A stretch of 64,000 bases of DNA, from positions 1 through 64,000 of the forward strand of contig QFNF01000008.1 in the NCBI GenBank assembly GCA_003240755.1, written 5' to 3'. This DNA comes from Sphingomonas hengshuiensis. Lineage in GTDB: Bacteria > Pseudomonadota > Alphaproteobacteria > Sphingomonadales > Sphingomonadaceae. The translations under genes and the position numbers were made by a program. Of the stretch, positions 47,244-56,136 are shown piece after piece. A model generated the notes under the pieces. The model had not been told where the DNA came from and did not search any database. It worked only from the letters and a program-made list of their open reading frames with translations. Numbering within the stretch: the first letter of the stretch is position 1; each line of letters starts with the position of its first letter.

Positions 47244-49676
47244 CTATGCCGCATGGGACACAAGTGGCGCTGGCTGCCCGTTTCCACCATCGACGGCGAA
47301 CAGCGCATCGATCAATTGCGTGGCTATAACAGGTTTGCGCAGCAACGTCAGCCTGTCCCCATCGACATCGACCCGGTCGTCGGGCCGCAGCATGACAACC
47401 ATCGGCACGGCGCGTCGCGCGATCGTGCTCGCCAGATCGGCCAGCATATGCTGCGGATCGCCGGACGATCCGGTCAGCGACGCCATGTCGACAAGGACGG
47501 CGCACACATCGTCGCGGTCAAGCATCGCCGTCAATGCCGCGGCGTCGTCGACGAAATCGATCTTCCCGACCCTGGGGGCGAACAGCGTCCGCATCATCCC
47601 GCGGGCGATCGGATTGCGTTCGAGGATCAGCAGACGCCCGCCGCTTGCCGGCTCTCCCGATTCGATCGCCTCACCCGCCGCCAGCACCAGCGGCAGGTCG
47701 AGCGTGAAGGTCGAACCCTGTCCCGCCGTGCTGACGATGGTGATGTCGCCGCCCATGGCGCGCGCGAGGTTGCGACAGATCGTCAGCCCCAGCCCGGTCC
47801 CGCCGAAGCGCCGGGTCGTGCTGTTGTCCGCCTGCTGGAACGATTCGAACACATCCTCCAGCCGGTCGGGCGCGATGCCGATGCCGCTGTCCGACACCGC
47901 GATGCGGAGCCGGTCGCCCGCGACGGCCACCGTCATGCCGATCGTGCCCGCCGGCGTGAATTTCAGTGCGTTCGACAGCAGGTTGCACAGGATCTGGCGC
48001 AGCCGCGCCGGATCCCCCTCGATCCAGCGCGGCACGTCGCCCATGGCGAGCGTGAAGCCAAGCCCGCGGTCCTGCGCCTGTCGCCGCCACGGCCGGGCCG
48101 CCTCCTCGACGGTGGCGACCAGATCGGTCGGCACCCGTTCGACGCACAGATTGCCCGATTGCATCTTCGCGACGTCGAGAATGTCGTCGACCAGCGCCCG
48201 CATCGCCATGCCCGCGTCGTGAACGATATCGAGCCGGTCGCGCATGTCCGGTGTCAGCCGGTCGTCGCGCAACATCACCTGCGCCATGCCGAGGATGCCG
48301 TTCAGCGGCGTGCGGATCTCATGGCTGGTGGTCGCGAGGAAATCGCCCTTTGCCTTCAACGCCTTTTCCAGCGCCGCGTTGGTCGCGGCCAGATCGACAT
48401 TGGCGCGGCGCACGGCATCGCGGCTGCGTCGCAGCGTCACGACCCCGACGACCAGCAGGGCGACCAGCACGAAAACTGCTGCGGCAATGCTCCCGAACAG
48501 GATGCGCTGATAGCGCGCGCGCGCCCGTTCGAACGCGATGTTGCGGCGCAGCTCCTCCTGCTTCAGGCGCGCGATGCGCAGTTCCTGGTTCTGGAAATCG
48601 AACCGTGCCGACATCAGCGCGGTTTTCGTCGAGGTCGTCAGTTGCGTCGCCTGCTCGTTCAGCCGGTCGAGCGCCTCCAGATGCGCCAGCGCCTTCGCGG
48701 TTTCGCCCGCAGCGGCATAGACGGCATAGGCGTTGCGATGATTGTCGATGGCGGCTAGCGACGTGGTCTTCGGATCGACCCCGTGAAACGCGTCATCCAT
48801 CAGGCGCAACGCTGTCGCCTCGTTTCCGCGATCGATGGCAATCCGCGCAGCGAGGGTTTTCAACGGCTTGATTACTACTTGGGCGTCGGCTTCCGTCGCA
48901 AAGGCAATCGCCCGCGAAACTGATCGCCAGGCATCGTCCAGGCGTCCGGCACCCCGCTCCGCCCGCGCGATGTTCCCTAGAATACGCGCGGAGAAGACGG
49001 GATTGTCCATCGTCGACGCAAGGATTTTGGCTCGTTGCAAGTCGACCAGCGCCTTGGCGTACTGACCCGTCTCGGTCAGCACATTGCCGCGATTGTTCAG
49101 CAGCGAAACCGAAAGTACCGGATCGAGGCCGTACGCATCGATCGCCTGCCCGTAATACCGTAGCGCCGCCTCATAATCGGCGGCCTGACGATACAATACA
49201 CCGATGCTGAGCAGCGCCATCGCCTGTCCGCGACGGTCATTCGTTTCGCGATAGACGTGATAGGCCGACTGATAATCGGACAGTGCTGCAGCAGCATTAC
49301 CCTTGTCCGACGCAATATCGCCCCGCGTTCGAAGGATATCCCCACGCAACGCAATCCGGGGATAGGATCGTTGGACGATATCCAATGCGGCGGCAATCTG
49401 CCGACTTGCATCGGAGGAATTGCCGAGGCGGATGTTGGCTTCGCCTTGCAGCCATAAGCTGGCGGCAGTCAGCCGTGAATTCGGTCCATCGGCAGCCGTT
49501 GCGGCCCGTTCGAGCGCCTGGGCCTCTTGTAATCCAAGTAGCGGTTGCGCGACGAGTCTGACGCGCGCTGCTTCGAAACGCTGCTCAAGGGCCTTTGATT
49601 GCGCGAACGCGGGAACAACGCCACCGGCAAACGCGAGGGCAATAACGAGGAAAAGGCTGGCGCGCCGCGCGATCAT
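47244..49676 (-). CDS. TPR-containing sensor histidine kinase with degenerate C-terminal receiver
   Basis: 810 aa. Signal peptide (1-25), an exported region of TPR-like helices (about 45-345), a coiled stretch, a membrane helix (about 393-415), then HisKA with H452 (SHEIRTPLNG) and HATPase (NLLSNALKFTP, DSGIGI, GGTGLGL). The C-terminal ~120 residues look like a receiver with VLVDMAS and LRKPV, but the acidic pair near its start is replaced by LERN, so it may be non-phosphorylatable. The likely partner is the single-domain receiver just downstream. Confidence 0.88.
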   Translation of the reverse strand: MIARRASLFLVIALAFAGGVVPAFAQSKALEQRFEAARVRLVAQPLLGLQEAQALERAATAADGPNSRLTAASLWLQGEANIRLGNSSDASRQIAAALDIVQRSYPRIALRGDILRTRGDIASDKGNAAAALSDYQSAYHVYRETNDRRGQAMALLSIGVLYRQAADYEAALRYYGQAIDAYGLDPVLSVSLLNNRGNVLTETGQYAKALVDLQRAKILASTMDNPVFSARILGNIARAERGAGRLDDAWRSVSRAIAFATEADAQVVIKPLKTLAARIAIDRGNEATALRLMDDAFHGVDPKTTSLAAIDNHRNAYAVYAAAGETAKALAHLEALDRLNEQATQLTTSTKTALMSARFDFQNQELRIARLKQEELRRNIAFERARARYQRILFGSIAAAVFVLVALLVVGVVTLRRSRDAVRRANVDLAATNAALEKALKAKGDFLATTSHEIRTPLNGILGMAQVMLRDDRLTPDMRDRLDIVHDAGMAMRALVDDILDVAKMQSGNLCVERVPTDLVATVEEAARPWRRQAQDRGLGFTLAMGDVPRWIEGDPARLRQILCNLLSNALKFTPAGTIGMTVAVAGDRLRIAVSDSGIGIAPDRLEDVFESFQQADNSTTRRFGGTGLGLTICRNLARAMGGDITIVSTAGQGSTFTLDLPLVLAAGEAIESGEPASGGRLLILERNPIARGMMRTLFAPRVGKIDFVDDAAALTAMLDRDDVCAVLVDMASLTGSSGDPQHMLADLASTIARRAVPMVVMLRPDDRVDVDGDRLTLLRKPVIATQLIDALFAVDGGNGQPAPLVSHAA

Positions 49677-49716
49677 CCCCCTTCGTACGGCCCGCGCGGT
49701 TAACGCCGCGTAACCG

Positions 49717-51066
49717 TCACGCGGTCTTCCATTGGCCTTCGTTGCGCAGGAAGCTCATTCGTGGACTGACCATCGCGGCAAGGTGGCGATCCTCGGCAAG
49801 GAACGTCTGGAACGCCGCGAACTCGACAGGGCGGCTGATGAGGAAGCCTTGCACCATGTCGCACCCCATCACGCCCAGCAACGCCAGCGCCGCGGGGGTT
49901 TCGACCCCTTCGGCGGTCACTTCCATGTCGAGCGCATGGGCAAGATCGATCGTCGAGCGGACGATCAGCGGATCGCGGTTGCTGCTGGTCAACTGGGTGA
50001 CGAACAGCTTGTCGATCTTCAGTTCGCTGGCGGGCAGGCGCTTGAGATAGGCGAGCGACGACAGCCCTGCCCCATAATCGTCGATCGCCAGCGGCACACC
50101 GATATCGGCAAAGGCGCGCAGGTTGGCGATCGCGCTTTCGGGATCGCGGATGACCGCGGTCTCGGTGATCTCGAACCCGATCTTGGCGCCGCCGGCCGCG
50201 ACCAGCGCGCAGGCGTCCCGAACGAAGCCGCCATCGGACAGCAACACGCCCGATATGTTGATGAAGATCGGAATGTCATATCCTTGCGCGGCAAGGGTGC
50301 GTTGGTCGGCGATCGCCCGGCGGATGATCCATAGTGTCAGCGCACCGATGATGTTCGATCGCTCGGCCGCCTCGATGAACGCCCCCGGCAGGATGAGCCC
50401 GCGCTGCGGATGGCGCCACCGCACCAGCGCCTCGGCGCTTACCACCCGTTGCTGCCGCACCCGGACCTTGGGCTGATATTGCAGGAAGATCTGCCCGTCG
50501 GCGATGGCACCGGGCAGCTCGTGCATCAACTGGATCGGATCGTCGCCTGCCGCCGGATCGACCAGGTCGCGCAGCACGTCGGCCTGGATCTGGCGCGCAT
50601 CGGCCAGCGCCTGCTCCGCTGCCTCGATCATCGGTACGTCGTCGGCATCGGCGGCCGGCGCTCCGATAGCGCCGATTCGCAACGACAATCGATGGGGTTC
50701 GCCGTCGAGGTCGAACGGCTTCGCCATTGCCGCGCGTATCGCGTCGAGGATCGCCGATCCCGTGGCCGAAGATCCGCAATCGAATCCGAGCTCGAGCAGG
50801 TTCGGTCCGGCCGCCGAGACCCGCAGATCGGGGATGGCGGCGATGATGCGCGCCGCCACATCCCCGATGAGCAAGCGGGCGCGCGCAACGCCCACCGCGC
50901 GACGCAGCGCCGCGAACGCTTCCAGTTCGCACAACAGGACGAACCGGTAGCGTGGCAATTCCCGGCGCAGCCCCCGCCGGTCGATCGTCGACCGCACCGA
51001 CCGGCTGGGACGCTGGCGACTCGCATTCCCGGCAGGCGGGGCGTGATCCGATCGGATGCGGGGCAT
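49717..51066 (-). CDS. EAL-domain cyclic-di-GMP phosphodiesterase with degenerate GGDEF
   Basis: 449 aa. The N-terminal ~180 residues resemble a GGDEF fold without the motif (LELGFDCG where GGDEF would be). The EAL domain from ~185 has AEALVRW (EAL at 212-214), NISGVLL, EITETAVI, DDYGAGLSS, KIDKLFV and AEGVET, so the metal and catalytic residues for c-di-GMP hydrolysis are present. It lies 40 bases upstream of the TPR kinase and is probably in the same operon. Confidence 0.88.
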   Translation of the reverse strand: MPRIRSDHAPPAGNASRQRPSRSVRSTIDRRGLRRELPRYRFVLLCELEAFAALRRAVGVARARLLIGDVAARIIAAIPDLRVSAAGPNLLELGFDCGSSATGSAILDAIRAAMAKPFDLDGEPHRLSLRIGAIGAPAADADDVPMIEAAEQALADARQIQADVLRDLVDPAAGDDPIQLMHELPGAIADGQIFLQYQPKVRVRQQRVVSAEALVRWRHPQRGLILPGAFIEAAERSNIIGALTLWIIRRAIADQRTLAAQGYDIPIFINISGVLLSDGGFVRDACALVAAGGAKIGFEITETAVIRDPESAIANLRAFADIGVPLAIDDYGAGLSSLAYLKRLPASELKIDKLFVTQLTSSNRDPLIVRSTIDLAHALDMEVTAEGVETPAALALLGVMGCDMVQGFLISRPVEFAAFQTFLAEDRHLAAMVSPRMSFLRNEGQWKTA

Positions 51067-51213
51067 GGCGCATCCCTGTTAGGCCGGAAACTCCAAAGCG
51101 TTGGTTAACGCTATGGACCGTTACGCCCGAGCGTTCGCCGTGAATCTCGTTGGCACAAGGTTAATTTTCCGTTAAGGAGATGCCGCGCTCCGGCGCAACC
51201 TGGGAGAAAGAAT

Positions 51214-51273
51214 ATGCAGGCGTTTTTCGCTCTGTTCCGTGACACCTACGGCGACGATCTTCGTCCGATTTGA
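51214..51273 (+). CDS. Putative 19-residue peptide upstream of cysD
   Basis: ATG at 51214 preceded by GGGAG eight bases upstream, reading MQAFFALFRDTYGDDLRPI and then TGA. The ribosome site is strong, and a perfect hairpin follows ten bases after the stop. It may be a leader peptide or a small independent protein; it has no run of cysteine or methionine codons that would indicate classical attenuation. Confidence 0.35.
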   Translation: MQAFFALFRDTYGDDLRPI

Positions 51274-51282
51274 AACGGAACT

Positions 51283-51322
51283 GTGCCTGGATCGCGCCGG
51301 TGCACCGGTCTGATCCAGGCAC
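51283..51322 (+). terminator. Hairpin between the small ORF and cysD
   Basis: GTGCCTGGATC (51283-51293) and GATCCAGGCAC (51312-51322) are perfect 11-bp arms; the loop contains a further palindrome CCGGTGCACCGG. It is followed by TTCTCC, a poor T-run, so it could be a terminator of the small ORF, a regulatory RNA structure for cysD, or a protein-binding site. Confidence 0.5.
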
Positions 51323-51444
51323 TTCTCCCCACCGCCGCAGGTTGCGGACAATAGGCTGCCACTGCCTCGAAAGCTGAACTGGCGCCTCCCCGCAGGAATA
51401 GTTGTTTTGTCGCGGCCCCTGCGGTCACTACCTGCGATCGGGTA

Positions 51445-52362
51445 ATGACCAACATAGCGACCGATCGCCTCACCCATCTCGAACGCCTCGAAGCCGAGAG
51501 CATCCACATCCTGCGCGAAGTGGTGGCGGAGGCCGAACGACCCGTCATGCTCTATTCGGTCGGCAAGGATTCGGCGGTGATGCTGCACCTTGCAAGGAAG
51601 GCGTTCTTTCCCGCCCCGCCCCCCTTCCCCCTGTTGCATGTCGACACGACGTGGAAATTCCGCGCGATGTACGACCTGCGCGACCGGGCGGCGCGGGACG
51701 CGGGGATGGAATTGCTGGTCCATCACAATCCGGAAGCAATGGCGCGCGGCATCAACCCGTTCGACCATGGCAGCCTGCATACCGATCTGTGGAAGACCGA
51801 GGGGTTGAAGCAGGCGCTGGATCATCACGGCTTCGACGCCGCGTTCGGCGGTGCGCGCCGCGACGAGGAGAAGAGCCGGGCGAAAGAGCGCGTCTTCTCC
51901 TTCCGCTCGGCCAACCATCGCTGGGATCCGAAGGCGCAGCGCCCCGAATTGTGGCACCTCTACAACGCGCGCAAGGCCCGGGGCGAATCGATCCGCGTCT
52001 TTCCGCTGTCCAACTGGACCGAGCTCGACATCTGGCAGTATATCCTGCGGGAGCAGATCGAGATCGTCCCGCTCTATTTCGCCGCGACCCGACCGACCGT
52101 CGAGCGCGACGGCATGCTGCTGATGGTCGATGACGACCGCTTCCGCCTGTTGCCCGGTGAAATGCCGGTCGACCGTTCGATCCGCTTCCGCACGCTGGGC
52201 TGCTACCCACTGACCGGCGCGGTCGAGAGCGAGGCGGCGACGCTGTCGGACGTCATCCAGGAAATGCTGCTGACGACCACCTCCGAACGGCAGGGTCGCG
52301 CCATCGATCGCGACGCGGGATCGGCCAGCATGGAAAAGAAGAAGCAGGAGGGCTATTTCTGA
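51445..52362 (+). CDS. cysD: Sulfate adenylyltransferase subunit 2
   Basis: 305 aa. PP-loop motif SVGKDSAV (38-45), [36 protein letters not shown] and the C-terminal [25 protein letters not shown]. With CysN it makes adenylyl sulfate from sulfate and ATP. Stop and the cysNC start share one base (TGATG). Confidence 0.95.
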   Translation: MTNIATDRLTHLERLEAESIHILREVVAEAERPVMLYSVGKDSAVMLHLARKAFFPAPPPFPLLHVDTTWKFRAMYDLRDRAARDAGMELLVHHNPEAMARGINPFDHGSLHTDLWKTEGLKQALDHHGFDAAFGGARRDEEKSRAKERVFSFRSANHRWDPKAQRPELWHLYNARKARGESIRVFPLSNWTELDIWQYILREQIEIVPLYFAATRPTVERDGMLLMVDDDRFRLLPGEMPVDRSIRFRTLGCYPLTGAVESEAATLSDVIQEMLLTTTSERQGRAIDRDAGSASMEKKKQEGYF

Positions 52363-54284
52363 TGGCGACCGCCCCCGCCTATACGCCCGATGCGCTGATC
52401 GCGGCCGATATCGACGCCTATCTGGCGCAGCATCAGACCAAGTCGCTGCTGCGCTTCATCACCTGCGGATCGGTCGATGACGGCAAATCGACGCTGATCG
52501 GACGGTTGCTGTACGATTCCAAGATGATCTTCGAGGATCAACTGGCGGCACTGGAAAGCGATTCGAAGCGGGTCGGCACGCAGGGGCAGGACATCGACTT
52601 CGCACTGCTGGTCGACGGCCTCGCTGCCGAGCGGGAACAGGGTATCACCATCGACGTCGCCTATCGCTTCTTCGCGACCGAGAAACGCAAGTTCATCGTC
52701 GCGGATACGCCGGGCCACGAACAATATACCCGCAACATGGTGACTGGCGCCTCGACCGCCGATCTTGCCGTGATCCTGATCGACGCGCGCAAGGGCGTGC
52801 TGACGCAGACGCGGCGGCACAGCTACCTGGCGCACCTGATCGGCATCCGGCATATCGTGCTGGCGGTGAACAAGATGGATCTGGTCGGGTACGACCAGGC
52901 GACGTTCGACCGCATCGTCGCCGACTATGCCGCGTTCGCCGACTCGATCGGTATCGCCGGCTTCACCGCGATCCCGCTGTCGGGGTTCCGGGGCGACAAT
53001 ATCGCCGCGCCGTCGGCGAACATGCCGTGGTACGACGGTCCGGCGCTGATCTCGCATCTGGAAAGCGTCGAGCTGGACGGCGAGGCCGCCGCCGCCCGCA
53101 CGTTCCGCCTGCCGGTGCAATGGGTCAACCGCCCCGACCTCGACTTCCGGGGCTTTGCGGGACGGATCGCGAGCGGCACCATCCGCCCGGGCGATGCGGT
53201 ACGGGTGCTGCCCTCGGGCAAAACCAGCAGTGTCGCGCGGATCGTGACGATGGACGGCGACCTCGAGCAGGCGGTGGCGGGCCAGTCGGTGACGCTGACG
53301 CTGGCCGACGAGATCGACTGCTCGCGCGGCGACGTGATCGTGGCGGCCGATGCCCCACCGCAGGTTGCCGACCAGTTCCGCGCGACGATCGTGTGGATGG
53401 ACGGTGAACCGCTGCTGCCCGGCCGCGCCTATTGGCTGAAGACCGGGGCGGCCACCGTTTCCGCCACGGTGCAGAGCCCGCGCCACGCCATCGACGTCAA
53501 CACGCTGGCCGAACTGTCGGTGAAGACGCTGTCGCTGAACGACATCGGCGTCGCCGACGTCTTCACCGATCGCGGCATCGCCTTCGAACCCTATGCCGAC
53601 AATCGCGACCTTGGCGGGTTCATCCTCATCGACAAGATCACCAACGCCACCGTAGCGGCCGGCATGATCGAATTCTGCCTGCGCCGCAGCCAGAACGTGC
53701 ATTGGCAGTCGATCGACATCACCCGCGAAGCGCATGCCGCGCAGAAGAGCCAGAGTCCGCGCGTGCTGTGGTTCACCGGCCTGTCGGGGTCGGGCAAGTC
53801 GACCATCGCCAATCTGGTCGAGAAGAAGCTGCATGCGCTGGGCAAGCACAGCTTCCTGCTCGACGGTGACAATGTCCGCCACGGCTTGAACCGCGATCTT
53901 GGCTTCACCGACGCCGACCGGGTCGAGAATGTGCGACGCGTGGGCGAGGTTGCCCGGCTGATGGCCGATGCCGGCCTCATCGTGCTGACCGCGTTCATCT
54001 CGCCGTTCCGCGCCGAGCGCGATCTGGCGCGATCGATGCTGCCGGCGGGCGAGTTCGTCGAGGTGTTCGTCGACACGCCGCTGGCCGTCGCCGAAGCCCG
54101 CGACGTGAAGGGGCTGTATGCCAAGGCACGCAGCGGGGCGCTGGCGAACTTCACGGGCATCGACAGCCCGTACGAACCGCCGATCGCACCCGAAATCCAT
54201 GTCGATACGACGCGCGAGACGCCGGAGGCCGCCGCCGAACGCATCGTCGAACATGTGCTCGGCATCTGGGCGCCGGTGTTGTGA
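52362..54284 (+). CDS. cysNC: Bifunctional sulfate adenylyltransferase subunit 1 / adenylylsulfate kinase
   Basis: 640 aa. CysN part: GTP-binding GSVDDGKST (36-44), DTPGHEQY and NKMD, an EF-Tu-like GTPase that drives APS formation. CysC part from ~460: [11 protein letters not shown] (P-loop 473-481), [15 protein letters not shown] and ISPFRAERD, which phosphorylates APS to PAPS. The fusion is common in alphaproteobacteria. Confidence 0.95.
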   Translation: MATAPAYTPDALIAADIDAYLAQHQTKSLLRFITCGSVDDGKSTLIGRLLYDSKMIFEDQLAALESDSKRVGTQGQDIDFALLVDGLAAEREQGITIDVAYRFFATEKRKFIVADTPGHEQYTRNMVTGASTADLAVILIDARKGVLTQTRRHSYLAHLIGIRHIVLAVNKMDLVGYDQATFDRIVADYAAFADSIGIAGFTAIPLSGFRGDNIAAPSANMPWYDGPALISHLESVELDGEAAAARTFRLPVQWVNRPDLDFRGFAGRIASGTIRPGDAVRVLPSGKTSSVARIVTMDGDLEQAVAGQSVTLTLADEIDCSRGDVIVAADAPPQVADQFRATIVWMDGEPLLPGRAYWLKTGAATVSATVQSPRHAIDVNTLAELSVKTLSLNDIGVADVFTDRGIAFEPYADNRDLGGFILIDKITNATVAAGMIEFCLRRSQNVHWQSIDITREAHAAQKSQSPRVLWFTGLSGSGKSTIANLVEKKLHALGKHSFLLDGDNVRHGLNRDLGFTDADRVENVRRVGEVARLMADAGLIVLTAFISPFRAERDLARSMLPAGEFVEVFVDTPLAVAEARDVKGLYAKARSGALANFTGIDSPYEPPIAPEIHVDTTRETPEAAAERIVEHVLGIWAPVL

Positions 54285-55009
54285 CCGACGACGCGCTGCT
54301 CGCTACCGCGATCGCAGCCGAGGCGGGGAAGCTGTTGCTGGCGATCCGGGCCGAGGGGTGCGAAACCGGCAAGGCGCTGGGCGATCGTGCCGATCGGGAA
54401 GCCAATGCGCTGATCCTCGGACGGCTGCGGACCGAACGGCCCGACGCGTCCGTGCTGTCGGAGGAATCGGCCGACGACAAGGCGCGCTGCGCAGCGGCGC
54501 AGACGTGGATCGTCGACCCGTTGGACGGGACGCGCGAATATGCCGAGGGGCGCAGCGACTGGGCCGTGCATATCGGGCTGGCGGTCGGCGGTCGTGCGAC
54601 GGCGGGGGCGGTGGCGTTGCCGGCGCTGGGCATCGTGCTGTCGAGCAGTCCGGCGCCGATCGTGCCGCCGCCGCCGCCGCGCCCGCGCATGGTCGTCAGC
54701 CGCACCCGCCCCGCCCCACAGGCGCTGGCGGTGGCGGAGGCGATCGATGCCGAGCTGATCCCGATGGGGTCGGCCGGGGCCAAGGCGATGGCGATAGTCC
54801 GCGGCGAGGCCGACATCTATCTCCATGCCGGCGGGCAGTATGAATGGGATAGCTGTGCGCCCGTCGCGGTCGCGCTCGCCGCCGGGCTGCACGCGTCGCG
54901 GATCGACGGCGCGCCGCTCCGGTACAATTGTCACGACACCTGGCTGCCCGACCTGCTGATCTGTCGGCGGGAGGATGCGGCGCGGATCCTGCCGCTCATC
55001 AACCGCTAG
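54281..55009 (+). CDS. cysQ: 3'(2'),5'-bisphosphate nucleotidase CysQ
   Basis: 242 aa, GTG start overlapping the cysNC stop (GTGA). Inositol-monophosphatase fold: SEES (60-63), DPLDGTREY (79-87) and, near the end, the WDSCAP motif, all metal-binding. It removes PAP, the by-product of PAPS use. It is somewhat shorter than E. coli CysQ. Its stop TAG shares CTAG with the convergent kinase stop. Confidence 0.9.
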   Translation: MTDDALLATAIAAEAGKLLLAIRAEGCETGKALGDRADREANALILGRLRTERPDASVLSEESADDKARCAAAQTWIVDPLDGTREYAEGRSDWAVHIGLAVGGRATAGAVALPALGIVLSSSPAPIVPPPPPRPRMVVSRTRPAPQALAVAEAIDAELIPMGSAGAKAMAIVRGEADIYLHAGGQYEWDSCAPVAVALAAGLHASRIDGAPLRYNCHDTWLPDLLICRREDAARILPLINR

Positions 55010-56136
55010 GCGGTGGGCAGCGTCAGGATGGCGCGGGCACCACGGCCCGGACCGTCGCTTTCGAGACGCAGGCTGCCACCCATCGCCGCCATCCAGTTCG
55101 CCGACCAGTGCAGCCCCAGCCCGCCCGACTGCCCCCGCCTGGTCGAATAGCCGCGCTGGAACAGCATCGGCGCGGCGACGGGATCGAAGCCCTCGCCATC
55201 GTCCGCGATGACCACCGTCACCGCCTTCGCCCCGCGCGCCACCGTCACGTCGATCCGGCCCGCAGCGTGCGGGCGGGCGGCGATCGCCTCTCCGGCGTTG
55301 CGGAAGAGGTTGCCGATCACCTGACCCAGGATCACGCGGTTGGCGCGGACCCAGGCGGGCTGCGCCGGAAACGCCACCGCGATCGATTGCCCGTCGCCAT
55401 AGCGCGCGATCGCGCCGTTGCGCGCGATCAGGTCGGTCACGTCGCAGCGTTCGATCATCGACGGCTCTGCCGCGCCGTCATGCGGCTGGCCGACAATCTC
55501 CAGCACATTGGCAAGCGCGGTGCGCCCGGTTTCCAACCGGGCCAGCCGTTCGCCCCGCGCCCGTTCCGCCGCCGCGATCACCGCCATGACATAGGCGGCG
55601 AGCCTGGCGCGACGCTCCGGCGGCACGTCCTCGCCCGCCAGTTCGCCGATGGCGCGCTCGATCGTCTCGCGCTCGGCGACCGGCGGCTGGGCAAGGCCGT
55701 GCGACAGGATCGCGCTGATCGGCGACAGCGCGTTGCGGACATTGTGGACCAGCCCCGTGCGGCTTTCCACGCGACCGAGGCGAAAGGATTGCACCTCGCG
55801 CTGCGCCGCGCGCTCCTGCTGGCCGGCAAGCACCCGGTTCAGCGCCGCGACAAGATCGCCCATCTCGTCGCGGCGATCGCGCGCGAGCGACCGCGACGGT
55901 TCGTCCAGTTGCCGCTCGATCTGCCGCAGCGGGCCGGACACCAGCCGCGCCACCGCCCGGTGCAACACCACCAGCAGCGCCACCAGCAACCCGCCCCCCG
56001 CCGGCCACCACCACAGGCGGGCGCCGTCGAGGGTGAACAGCAATGCGCCGATCGCCAGCAGCATCACCGCGCCCGGCCATGCCACCGCCCGCGTCACCGT
56101 GGCGGCGAGCGTCGCGCCGTGCCGCCGCGCCGTCAT
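55006..56136 (-). CDS. Sensor histidine kinase
   Basis: 376 aa from ATG 56136, which overlaps the upstream gene stop (ATGA). Two membrane helices (about 18-35 and 46-60), a HAMP-like linker, the phospho-acceptor H131 in GLVHNVRNALSPI, and HATPase motifs ([25 protein letters not shown]). The exported loop is very short, so sensing may be in the membrane. Coupled to a receiver-GGDEF-EAL protein, a likely partner. Confidence 0.88.
   Translation of the reverse strand: MTARRHGATLAATVTRAVAWPGAVMLLAIGALLFTLDGARLWWWPAGGGLLVALLVVLHRAVARLVSGPLRQIERQLDEPSRSLARDRRDEMGDLVAALNRVLAGQQERAAQREVQSFRLGRVESRTGLVHNVRNALSPISAILSHGLAQPPVAERETIERAIGELAGEDVPPERRARLAAYVMAVIAAAERARGERLARLETGRTALANVLEIVGQPHDGAAEPSMIERCDVTDLIARNGAIARYGDGQSIAVAFPAQPAWVRANRVILGQVIGNLFRNAGEAIAARPHAAGRIDVTVARGAKAVTVVIADDGEGFDPVAAPMLFQRGYSTRRGQSGGLGLHWSANWMAAMGGSLRLESDGPGRGARAILTLPTA

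Larger units (their letters stand above)
51067..51444. other. Intergenic region between EAL gene and cysD with small ORF and hairpin
   Basis: About 380 bases separating a minus-strand and a plus-strand operon. The AT-richer part (about 51100-51180, GGTTAATTTTCCGTTAAGG) probably holds promoters. It contains a 19-codon ORF with a good ribosome site and, ten bases later, a perfect hairpin, both listed separately. From 51323 to cysD nothing else is recognised. Confidence 0.5.
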
